From positions 2,450,597-2,514,596 of the forward strand of contig VNKQ01000005.1 in the NCBI GenBank assembly GCA_016508695.1: DNA of 64,000 nt. The letters run 5' to 3'. This DNA comes from Hyphodiscus hymeniophilus (Eukaryota; Ascomycota; Leotiomycetes; Helotiales; Hyphodiscaceae). A program made the translations under genes and the position numbers. How positions within the stretch are numbered: the stretch's first letter is position 1; each line of letters starts with the position of its first letter. Positions 24,106 through 33,787 of this stretch are shown piece by piece. The notes under the pieces were generated by a model. It was given only the letters and a program-made list of their open reading frames with translations, searched no databases and had not been told where the DNA came from.

Positions 24106-26089
24106 TCATCCACTCTTGATCCCTCGTTCCTTCACCCACATTGGTATCCCATCCTTGGGCTTTGCAGTCGTCCACAAAATCTGGTAAGCCCTCCCACCGA
24201 TTCGCTCAGTCTCCACAGTGGGCTTCTCAACTGTCCTTCCAAGTCGAAGATCCAACTCCCCATACGCCTCTTTGAAGTCGAACTTCCTCAACACCAAAGC
24301 CAATACCACTTTAGCCTCAAGCATCGCCAATTCCTGCCCAATGCAATCACGTGGGCCTTTCTCAAACGGCCGGAATGCATTTTTTGGTATGGGAGAAAAT
24401 GGCGACTTATCAGGAAGGAATCGATTGGGAATGAACTCGTAAGGCTTGGGAAATACCTTTGGGTCGTGCATAAGGATAACGTTATTGAGCCAAACCAGGT
24501 ATCCCTCTGTTGAATACGTCTTCCCATCTGTTCCAGTCACAGTTCCGCCGGGCGGTCCGATGCGTACACTTGTTGCTGGAAGATATAATCGCATAGTTTC
24601 ACGGACTACAGCTGCGGTAAGGCGAAGCGCATTTGCCAGTTTGGGATCTTCCGTTAGACGTCCAGCGGCTTCGTTGGGGTCGGAACCTAAGATGCTCTCG
24701 TGCTCTGCGCGAACCTCCTCGAGGATTTCGGGATGGCGGGATAATTCGTAAAAGGAATACTGGATTCTGTCAACGACTAAGAAAGCTAGGATGAGGGTTT
24801 CCTATGCTCACAGCTAATACAGAGCTAGTTGTGTCGTGGCCAGCGAAGATGAATGTTTTGACGCTGCTAGATATTAGCCTGATAATTCAGAGTAGTGGCA
24901 ACGAAGTAGTTCTTACTTGTCACGCATCAACTCTAGGAAATCAGTTGTCATAGTTGCTTCCACCTTGCCTTCTTTCTTCATGTATGTGGCCATAGCGATG
25001 TCGAAGATGGCATGCGATTGCGCTGCTTTCTCTGGCGAGGAGTCAAGCTCTGACCACCTCGTTCTCAAAACCTTCATGAGTTGTTTGTTTGCCACTATCT
25101 CATAGTACTTGAGCTTCATCATTTTCCACACGTTCAGATGCTGCGGGGAGAGATCAGATGCCGTGACCACATTTCGACTTGACTGAATGATGCTGTCGAC
25201 AAGCGGGTTCATAGAGGTCTGTGAGTTGAACTTCAGACCAAAGAGCGCTTGACCAATAATGTCGACCGTTAACTCCGCAGCTAACATCTCGATACTCTCT
25301 ACAAATCCATCGGCCTTGGCAGACTTTGATAGCCGTGACATAAAGATGTTCGTTTCATCAACTATCATAGGTACCATTGAGAAGAGATTGGCCTGTGAAA
25401 ATCCGGGGTTGAACATTGTGCGTAGGACCTTCCATTTGGCACCTTCCTGCGACACGATGCCTCGTTCGCCAAGAACTGCTTTGAAGTTTTGGAGAGCTGG
25501 ATGTTTGGCATACCCGTACATCTCAGCCTGGGTCACTTGTGACGCCACTTCCGGGCTAGTAACAACCAGCATTGGACTTTGCGAAATGGGATAGACGTCC
25601 ATGTAGAACAGCCCACTCTCGCGGAGATTATACTCATCTGCGAGGTGGTTCATGAGTAGATGGCTATGGCCATCGAATGGTAGCTTTGGAGACTCTTTCG
25701 CTAGAGTGGGTAGGTGTCCCAGGACGATGTTATGAGGAGGTCCAGGCTTGGGTCTATTGGTATACATTCTTGAAATGTGTAGGAATGGGGAAAGGACTGA
25801 CTAGTTCATGGGCCTTCAGACGACGTTTTGCAAGTCGGTAGGCAAATGTACCAAACCAGCAAATGAAAATACTTGATAGGGAGTATTTGATGGTGGACTC
25901 GTCGTTCTTTTCCACGAGAGTCCATTCGTGATAGATGGCCAGCAAGAACGCGGGAACTGAGATGGGGAGATAGGAGGTGTCAATTCGTACGACGAACATG
26001 AAAAGGGCAACAACGAGTAGATGAGGAAAATCAACGGATTGAGCACTTCCAAGCACTTGCGCAACAGCGCTGTGCTGTGTCCCATTCAT
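24106..26089 (-). CDS. Cytochrome P450 monooxygenase
   Basis: Four exons: 25852-26089, 24917-25796, 24812-24866, 24106-24759, introns about 50-55 nt; 608 residues with these borders. N-terminus with two hydrophobic stretches (LLVVALFMFVV and YSLSSIFICWF) then the proline-rich hinge RPKPGPPHN, so ER-anchored. P450 landmarks: AKWKVLRTMFNPGFS (C helix), I-helix AGHDTTSS, ExxR as ETMR, heme loop PFEKGPRDCIGQELA with the thiolate Cys. The first intron needs care: a 33-nt alternative looks tempting but is out of phase; the 55-nt intron 25797-25851 joins the frames cleanly. Intron 2 ends in TAGCAG, another tandem acceptor giving a one-residue choice. Family and substrate cannot be named by eye. A regulator (bZIP) lies convergent to it, which does not prove control. 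Confidence 0.88.
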
Positions 26090-27214
26090 GATGGCCCGAT
26101 GTATGTCGTCGCTATCCGGCGACAGAACCCAAGACTCGACTTAAGGAGATGATTTCAAAATGGGAGAGCTTTGGTCAAGCTTTGGATGCAAATTGAAGTG
26201 AGATTCTCGATGCTGACATGCTGACAGTCCTCGGTAATTAAGGGTGAGTCGACATGGGTACCGTAGTCGTCATCCACTTGAATGATTATGATTCCTGATT
26301 TGATGGCTGCAAAAGGCACACCTTCATTTTTCTTTATAGTCACAAAGATTCAAAATAACATGTATATATTAGATCCACATAGTGCGACTGTGGGGAAGTA
26401 CGGAAGGGCGTCCTCGTATTGCTTAGTCATCTTCTGGTCACGTGTCAAATATTAACGGCTCTCCATATCAATGCTTCTAGAGACATCGTCGTTCATCTTC
26501 TAGACGTCGTTCCATTGTTACTTTTGTTCCGCAATTATCTGTTGTACCTTCGTCTGCATCGCCAGATTAGTCTCTGCCAGGAATTGACATGTGCCTGCAA
26601 TATGAAAGCGGCACTGCAGTCTCCATTTGTACTTCTGGATTGCTAATGAACTTTCCCGTCTCCTCAATAGGCCACCCCCAAAACATCTGTGTGCCAGTCT
26701 GAATGCCCTCTTAGTACTTCTGACGGGCGCGCCCATTATTCCAAGGCTGAGACAACTTGATGGCGCTGTGCTACGGAGAATATCCGCAATTGCGTTTCCA
26801 ATAGCCTTCGTTTGCTATACTTGCTTCAACTCCGCATCCAACTCAGGATAGCGGACATTCCGCTGGGCAACATCTTACCCCTGCTCATGAAGAACATATT
26901 GAAAAATAAAAATGGGTTCAAAATGTATTTTAGCGAGCAATGAGGGAGACGAGGCTCACGCAGGTAGCCTTGCAATTGAGTAAGAAAAACTCAGCTGATG
27001 GCATGCTGCGCTCACAAGTCAGCGCCGCCAGCCTCAGCCTTGCCCATTGATTTATGCAGATGAGAAAGTGAGTACATATCCTACACTCGAATCTGCAACA
27101 GTCACCTTTGCAGAATCTCTTTGGTCGAAGAGACTCTTTTCTCTTCGATCAATTGCAATCACATCACAACCACTCTTCAACATCGATCTCACTATCACCC
27201 TGAGCATCGCTACA
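26090..27214. promoter_or_regulatory. Divergent intergenic region P450 / DUF3602 gene
   Basis: 1.1 kb between head-to-head genes. A CACGTG occurs near 26439 (GGTCACGTGTCA), a possible bHLH E-box; one site by chance is plausible. No other structure seen. Confidence 0.35.
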
Positions 27215-28090
27215 ATGGCAGCCCTTCCTCAAATTCTTGTCGACGAAGCAAGAAGTTGCTCATGTGAGAAAACATATGGCCGCGGTGGTGCAGGTATGTC
27301 CACGTTGTTTCAACACGAATACCACCTGTCTATATCAATCAAAATTGAATCTAGGCTAATATTACATAAACAAACAGGCAATATTGGCGTCTCCTCCGAC
27401 TTCGATCCCGCCATGCTTGAAATCCCGACTCTTAAAGGTGATTTCTATACTACCGGCCGAGGAGGAAATGCAAACATGGCGCGCAATGATGATCCAGTTA
27501 TGGCTCGACGTGCTCAAGATGTTTATGGGTAGGTTGAATCACTTCCCATTTTCCCGTTATCGAGCTCTATCATGGCGCTTTTACAAACCTCAACTGACAT
27601 TTTCTATAGACACTCCCGTCGCCAGTCTACCGGCAACATGCTCTATGGCCGAGGCGGATCTGCCAATCTCTTGAGGCCAACTGCGGAGCAAACCAAGAAG
27701 GCCAAGCGAAACAGTATGTGGGCTGGTGCGGTTGTAGTCAAGGACAATTTGGAGGACGAGAAGCCGCTGGGTTTTGCTAATGTCGGCAAGGATTGGCTGA
27801 TCCGTCAGAGCGTCAATGGACCCATCCGAAAAGTCCTTGCTAGAGACGATAACAGCTCTGCCACACTTATCCAGGACGAGAAGAAGGACGAGAAGAAGAC
27901 AGGCTTTGCTGACGAGAAGAAGAGAGGCTTTGCTGATGAGAAGAAGAGAGGCTTTGCTGATGAGAAGAAGAGAAGCTTTGGTGGTGAGAAGAAGAAAGGC
28001 TTTGCTGCTGAGAAGAAGAAAGGCTTTGCTGATAAGGGAAAGGCTTGGATCAAGGGAGCTATCTCTGCCATGTTTCCCAGACTGAAGTGA
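27215..28090 (+). CDS. DUF3602 protein with glycine-rich boxes and a lysine-rich octapeptide repeat tail
   Basis: Three exons: 27215-27293, 27378-27528, 27610-28090; introns 84 and 81 nt; 237 codons, 236 residues. The fungal DUF3602 hallmark is several small Arg-Gly-Gly boxes: here GRGGAGNIG, GRGGNANMARND and GRGGSANLLRP, each at or near an exon border, as is usual for the family, whose function is unknown. After residue about 130 the protein leaves the family pattern and carries six 8-residue repeats of the form DEKK(R/K)GFA, then a short amphipathic basic tail AWIKGAISAMFPRLK. The tail is strongly positive and has alternating Phe, so membrane or nucleic-acid binding is possible but not shown. 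No signal peptide. It is divergent from the P450. Confidence 0.83.
27887..28030 (+). repeat. 24-bp coding minisatellite, six units, inside the DUF3602 gene
   Basis: Six head-to-tail 24-base units encoding DEKKTGFA, DEKKRGFA (twice), DEKKRSFG, GEKKKGFA and AEKKKGFA. Units differ by one to three bases, with most changes at the first and fifth codons. The unit length is a multiple of three, so copy-number change keeps the frame. Preceded by a half unit DEKK. Confidence 0.93.
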
Positions 28091-28720
28091 TTTCGAAGAC
28101 TCTGTACTTTGCAGGGTGTTTAGCATTGGCTGGTTGGAATATGATGCATAAGACATGGGGTTGGTATCTGGAGTTCAAGGGATATGGCGTTAGTTGGCCT
28201 CAAGAGACAAACGCAGCGTAATGACAGTCTATCAAAAATCCATCCCCTGCTTCAAAGAAAGCTCTGGATACAATGGTGATAGAGCAGGAGAAATGCTGGG
28301 CTCGACACTATCGGCCACTCCTTCAAGTTTCATTGAACCTCAAAGGTGTGTTGTTCTCATACCCAGTAGTGGATATCCTGTTGTGAGCGAACAAGCTTAT
28401 TTGTGCTGTTGCCCCGCCTCGAGTCTTTCATCTTACCCTTTCGATCCATTGCTAAAGGAGGTGCTTGGAGCTAAACGAAAATCCGATTCAGAGATTGAAG
28501 GAGATACACCATAGTCCTACGTTTCCACCGTACAATGGCTAGACATCAATTTATATTACAGAACACTTGCACACCCAAAGGAGTGAGGAGTAGAGGGGAA
28601 GAACAGAATGATTCAATAACGATATATCTCTGTTTTGCCTCGACAATGTTCAAAAGGGATTCATACATCCAACTCCTCTTGAGGGTTCGATCAAGTTTTG
28701 GCCGATATTTGTCATATAAT
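28091..28720. other. Convergent intergenic DUF3602 / PEX10
   Basis: 630 bases of 3' flanks. The open frame 28194-28514 has no recognisable character. Nothing else seen. Confidence 0.4.
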
Positions 28721-29842
28721 CTAGACCCTTAGAGGCAAAATATGCTGTACCATTGCTTCCCTCCGACAAAGTGGACACTCCGGCTTCTCACGAACCCAAT
28801 CCCCAATGCAAGCCCAGCAAAAGACATGCCCGCAAAGCACCGCACTGGGATCCTTGAGTTCTTCTAAACAAAGCGTACACTTCCTTTGCTGTTTCCCCTT
28901 GATCCAGCTCATTATTTTCTCATTCTCTCGTAGATCATATCTAGGACTGGGGAGAATCTCGGTGTGTGTCGACTTTGCAACTGTTGTAGAAGAGGCTTGA
29001 GGCGCGGAAGATTCAAGAAGTAATTCGTTATTCGTCGCGTAGGCATTAGAATCCAGTGAGACTTCGACGCCGCCATCAATAATAGCAGAGCCACCTGCTA
29101 GAGCATTGGCATTCGCTGAAACTGGCGCATTTATTGTTGAGTGGAGATGGAGATAGGCTTGGACACTCATTTGTAATACCAATAATACCCCTAGGACCTC
29201 GTATCCAACTCTTGCCTCCGAAGGATCAACTCGTTTCGTAAAGATGTAGCGTAGCCCAAATATCCGTTTCGATAACTGGTAATATGCCCCGGAAAAGTAG
29301 AAGATTGTGAGTGTAAGCGCATGAATGGGAGACGGAGATGTGATAGTGGAGAGGTGGTCGAGGAGATAGGACTGCATTCTGTGTGAAAAAGTCTTCTGCT
29401 GCTTCCGTCGAGTGAGCCGTTGCAGATTGAGTTCGAGCTTGGATCGTATCCGATTTCGAAAGGAAGGTAATATACGTCCCAGACCATATGGAAGAAGGAT
29501 GGATGTTACAATGTATCCTGCGCGTCGAGAGACATCGGGAAGCTTGAGAGTGTCATCTTCGATCTGGATTATGTCGCAGTATTCCTCTCCAAGTGTACGG
29601 TTCCCAATAAAGGTGGTCAATCCCAGATACAGCAGCTCCGAGAAGGTTCGAGCTTCAGATGTGTACGTGTGAAGGAACCGTGCGCCATAGAGACGCCGCA
29701 GAAGGTTTGAGAGATGGTTGAGGAGGATTCCTTCGAAGTATGCATCTTTCTGATGGGATCTGATGATATCAGGCGCAGCGGCAAAGGGGTAGTTATACGA
29801 GGGAGTCTCCGAAGAGGGTTTGTCTGATATGTGGTCCGCCAT
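28721..29842 (-). CDS. PEX10: Peroxin-10, RING-type ubiquitin ligase of the peroxisomal membrane
   Basis: Part of the PEX2-PEX10-PEX12 ligase complex that ubiquitinates the cargo receptor PEX5 for recycling. Intronless, 373 residues, normal length. N-terminal Pex2/Pex12 domain: PDIIRSHQKDAYFEGIL, YTSEARTFSELLYLGLTT and TLGEEYCDI, with membrane segments around GYIVTSILLPYGLG and IHALTLTIFYFSGAYYQLSK, then SEARVGYEVLGVLLVLQM. C-terminal C3HC4 RING: CTLCLEEL ... CGHVFCWACIGDW ... CPLCR, with all eight ligands present. A variable Asn/Ala/Ser-rich linker separates the two. The upstream GTG is ignored; the ATG of MADHISDKP is used. Head to head with the ERD1-like gene. Confidence 0.96.
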   Translation of the reverse strand: MADHISDKPSSETPSYNYPFAAAPDIIRSHQKDAYFEGILLNHLSNLLRRLYGARFLHTYTSEARTFSELLYLGLTTFIGNRTLGEEYCDIIQIEDDTLKLPDVSRRAGYIVTSILLPYGLGRILPSFRNRIRSKLELNLQRLTRRKQQKTFSHRMQSYLLDHLSTITSPSPIHALTLTIFYFSGAYYQLSKRIFGLRYIFTKRVDPSEARVGYEVLGVLLVLQMSVQAYLHLHSTINAPVSANANALAGGSAIIDGGVEVSLDSNAYATNNELLLESSAPQASSTTVAKSTHTEILPSPRYDLRENEKIMSWIKGKQQRKCTLCLEELKDPSAVLCGHVFCWACIGDWVREKPECPLCRREAMVQHILPLRV

Positions 29843-30248
29843 ACTAAGAGTTTCCACTACTCGTCCGAATTCACAACCTTCTCTTTCGTCTCTGCGTATT
29901 CAATGCGAGCATGAGATAACCCAGTGGCCCACGCGGTCTTCTCTTGTACTGTAATGTTGCGTTGATGTTGTTGTTATTGATAAAAGATCCCACTCCGATG
30001 CCTCGGCATTGCAAGGCGGCCCAGCCCTCTCGGCAGCCTCCCCTGTCAACGAATGTGGCTGAATCTAACGATGTGGATGTGGCGCCAAAAGTTCAGACAC
30101 CGATTGTCCGAAACCCTCAGCACACAGCAACTCGCCCTTGTTTCGTCGCAACTCCTTGATATATATCCCACGACTTTGGGAAACAACTCACCCTAGTCAC
30201 TCCTTGGAAATCCCGCTCAATGCGGCGGCATTACTTACTCCGATAACC
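29843..30248. promoter_or_regulatory. Divergent promoter region PEX10 / ERD1-like
   Basis: 406 bases between start codons. No motif I would name. A bidirectional promoter is inferred from orientation only. Confidence 0.45.
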
Positions 30249-31622
30249 ATGGATGGCGACCCGGCTGTAGAGCCAGAACTCGACTCGTTGAGTCTGACAC
30301 TCCCTTTGCCATACAGAGTTGCTTTAGTTACTGTTATAGGTACAATACGTCCTCAACTCTCCATCCGACTGAATCGATACTGATTTGAAACAGGAGTCTG
30401 GGCATGGGGCGTGAATTTGCATTATCTTTCTCTGGCCAAAATCGTACGCATCTACACTTCGACGCTCTATAGCTCCTCGAACCTCACGAGACCCCTAGCT
30501 AACTCTTCATCTCAGGACGTCCCAGCTCTAATACACTACCCTCATCGTGCTTCTCCACGAACTGATTTACCCCACCACCGGTCGACCTACCGACTTGCGA
30601 TTGTGCTTACCATCCCGCTCATCCTCTCCCTATTCTTGTTCTGGGCACTCTCCCATCGCAATCCGACGCTCGTAATATACTATGACTTCCTCCCACTGTC
30701 CTACCTTTGGTTTCTCCTCCTCATATTCGTTCTCCCACTGCGGCGCTTCTCTTACTCGGGACGACGACGTTTCCTAGCGACGCTGCGCCGAGTGTCTATT
30801 GGTGGCCTAGCCCAACCGCATGATGGAAAATTCGGGGATATATTACTTGCAGATGTTCTCACAAGCTACGGAAAGATCATCGCAGATCTCTTTGTTGCGT
30901 TGTGTATGTACTCCCGGAAAAATGGATCCGCGACTGCTAGACCAGACAGGGGTTGTGGAGGGCAATATTTGGTGCCGTTGGTTATTGCAATACCTTCACT
31001 GATACGCCTCCGCCAATGTATGATTGAGTACTTCCGAACGCGAGCGAACCCATCGGTATCGAGTGGTTGGGGTGGTCAGCATTTGGCCAATGCTGCGAAA
31101 TACGCCTCAGCATTTCCAGTCATCATTCTATCGGCTCTCCAAAGGAATCTATCCTACAACCACGTTACTATTGGGGTGACGGAAGCCACTCTCTATCGGC
31201 TATGGGTGTTTGCGGTGGCTTTCAATTCATTCTACAGCTTCTACTGGGATGTAGCAAAGGATTGGGATCTAACGCTCTTTTCTTCCACTCGTCAACCTCA
31301 CCTAGCCCACAAGGTTCCGTATGGACTACGGCCGAGGCTCTACTTCCCATCCCCAAACTTGTATTATTTTGTCATTGCTCTCGATTTGATGCTCCGGTGT
31401 ACATGGAGCTTGAAATTGAGTCCGCATTTGGATCATTTTGCAGATTTTGAGAGCGGCATCTTCTTGCTTGAATTCTTAGAAGTTGGAAGGAGGTGGATGT
31501 GGATTTTCTTCCGGGTGGAGACAGAATGGATGCGTACTACCCATTCCAAGGGATTGGGAGGCCCTGGACCAGGCGATATTTTACTTGATGATTATGGCAG
31601 TGATATGGAAGACGATGGCTGA
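30249..31622 (+). CDS. ERD1: EXS-domain membrane protein, ERD1-like
   Basis: ERD1 in yeast is a Golgi membrane protein with an EXS domain, needed for retention of ER and Golgi proteins and linked to phosphate recycling from glycosylation. Exons 30249-30339 and 30394-31622, intron 54 nt; 440 codons, 439 residues. Hydrophobic segments: about 18-35, 95-115, 120-145, 235-255 and 290-315. EXS signatures: GGQYLVPLVIAIPSLIRLRQ, ANAAKYASAFPVIIL, RLWVFAVAFNSFYSFYWDVAKDWDL and the tail FLEVGRRWMWIFFRVETEWM. No SPX domain, which separates it from PHO81/XPR1-type proteins. Assignment to the EXS family is firm; orthology to ERD1 rests on length and lack of SPX. Confidence 0.87.
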
Positions 31623-32220
31623 ATTATGGGATGATTAGAGAGGGCTGGAACCTGGCTTGAATTGTGGTATCCACCGCTGTGTACACTACCTTATGTATGA
31701 TGCGAATCTAAAGAGACATTCTACAAGACTGCATGGTTTGATATCCAGTAAGAGAGTATACTCACACTCAGATTACTCGTGTCAGCAATTTTCGTTTGGA
31801 AACGCAGCAGAGATGATACAACCCCACTCATTGCTTGTCGTCATATTAAGGGTCTTGCAGCCGTTTTCTCCTCGGGACGAGTCACCACTCACTTCCTGAA
31901 CCCGTTAGGCGCCTTAGCTTTAAGCGCGAACAGCGAAGCTCATAATACCCCTCCTACCCTCCTCGCCCACACTTGCTTCGTCGTGCCACAACATACAATC
32001 AAAGGAATCAGTTCCGTATTGCTCCAAATAAGACCGATCTTCCAGGTACACAGCTCAGCTACGGTATTTACTGTTTCTTCTTCTTCTCCACGATCCCCTC
32101 GTTCGCCTCATTGCCGCTGGCCGTCTATTGCCCGCTGTCCCACTATGCAGCTGCGTTGCCCGGATTGTCATGCTCTCTCACTAAGCTATATAACTGACAG
32201 CTACCTGACAGAACTCCAAC
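31623..32220. other. Intergenic, velB upstream region
   Basis: About 600 bases. An open frame from 31779 runs into velB in another frame and is a shadow. A pyrimidine-rich run (TTCTTCTTCTTC-like, near 32073-32090) precedes the start region, common in fungal promoters. Confidence 0.45.
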
Positions 32221-33787
32221 ATGGCTTTGAATCGACAACATCAAGGCCCACCGTCACCTCACCATCATCAGCATCAACAACGGCCTCCTTACTACGATCA
32301 AGCAGCAAACCCCACCTCGAGACCCCGCCCAGACATGTCCCTTGGACCCCTGGGACCTCCTTTTCCGCCCATGAAACCAGAGGTATTGCCAATATCTCGT
32401 ACCGAGCTTGGAAGAAAGTATGAGCTCATAGTTGTCCAACAACCTCGCCGTGCAAGAATGTGTGGATTCGGGGACAAGGTACGTAGGCAGAGCCAGTTGG
32501 AATAACTCAATGATTCTTTGACCCGATTTGGACGTCGGGTCAGCTCTATTAAGCTTCCAAAAAACTTGGTCATAGCTAAAACGCCTAGGATCGACGTCCC
32601 ATTACTCCTCCGCCCTGCGTAAAGCTCGTTATCACCGATGCTAGGACTGGCAAAGAAATTGACTGCAAGTATGTTGGTTGTGCCCTCTTCGCGGGCCGAG
32701 CTATGCTAAACTACTTAGTGATATTGACTTTAGTTTGTTTGTTCTCACCGTCGATCTGTGGTCATACGATGGCAAAGGAGAAGTCAACCTTGTTCGCCAT
32801 ACCACAGTATCTCCATCGATTTCCCTTTCGAACGCTTTGTCATACGCAGAAACAAGACCTATATATGCCCCAATCCAACCACAACAGCAACAACAATTCA
32901 AGAACGAATCCAATCAGGTTCCTGCATACTCCCAACAACCTTACAATCCTTACCCTCGAGACGGACCACCGCCGGTGATCGCTTACGTTCAGCATCCAGG
33001 ACAAGAATACAACGTAAGCTATGGACATGGCTATGGACCGAATGATATCATGCATCCTTCACACACGCAAAGAATAACCCTGACCCCCCAAGAACAACAG
33101 CAAAGGTACTCCGCAGGAGCGATAACGGGAGCCCAAATTCATGCACAAGGTGTTCAAGGTCGTCCAGACGCCTATCCTCCACAGTCAGGCTATCGAGGAC
33201 ATCAAGGGCAACAGGGAAACCAGGGAAATCAGGGACAACAGGGACAACAGGGGCAGAGCGAGCAAGGCGACCAACACCCACAGAACCCAAGACAACCTCA
33301 ACAGCCACAAGGCATGTTCACTCGCAATCTGATTGGTAGTCTTGCTGCCAGTGCATTTCGATTGACGGATACCGACGATCGCATCGGTATCTGGTTTGTG
33401 CTTCAAGATCTTTCCGTCAGAACTGAGGGTACTTTCCGGTATGTCTTCCGTCGATTTTTTGTTTCTTCAGCTAATTGTTCCAGCCTTCGTTTCTCCTTTG
33501 TCAACGTCGGTGCCTCCACAGCGATTCCGCTTCCAACACCAGGAGCTTCTCCTCCGGGGAATGGCTCGTATGCCGCAAATATCAATACCGGCAGAGCTCC
33601 TATTCTGGCACAATGCTTCTCTGAGGTATTCACAGTGTATTCGGCAAAGAAGTTCCCTGGTGTAGTCGAGAGCACGCCACTGAGCAAGTGTTTTGCAACT
33701 CAGGGCATCAAGATACCGATTCGCAAGGATGGTCCTGGTGGCGACAAGCCTGGTAAGAAGGGAGCGGACTTCGATGATGATGATTAG
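32221..33787 (+). CDS. velB: Velvet-family regulator VelB with a Gln/Gly-rich insertion in the velvet domain
   Basis: VelB forms the light-sensitive VelB-VeA-LaeA complex and a VelB-VosA dimer, coupling development with secondary metabolism. Exons 32221-32478, 32589-32668, 32719-33438, 33484-33787; introns 110, 50 and 45 nt; 454 codons, 453 residues. Velvet domain half 1: YELIVVQQPRRARMCGFGDK, RRPITPPPCVKLVI, then DIDFSLFVLTVDLWSYDG. Half 2: MFTRNLIGSLAASAFRLTD, GIWFVLQDLSVRTEGTFR, FVNVG, FSEVFTVYSAKKFPGVVEST, LSKCFATQGIKIPIRKDG. Between them is a disordered insertion, a known VelB feature, here about 165 residues, longer than the roughly 100 I remember for the Aspergillus protein, ending in collagen-like GQQG/GNQG repeats. 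The N-terminus is His/Pro/Gln-rich, the C-terminus acidic (FDDDD). Splice phases all agree. Confidence 0.95.

Noticed and set aside
25769..25801. A 33-nt intron joining the P450 N-terminus to its hinge
   Set aside because: Too short for a fungal intron and out of phase. The 55-nt GT-AG intron 25797-25851 joins the frames correctly, so no frameshift is needed.
27590..28156. 188-codon minus-strand open frame, Leu/Ser/Ala-rich
   Set aside because: Antisense shadow of the DUF3602 repeat array; its repeats are just the reverse of the Lys codons.
31779..32423. 214-codon plus-strand open frame
   Set aside because: Overlaps velB exon 1 in another frame and has random-looking composition; a shadow of the velB promoter and start.
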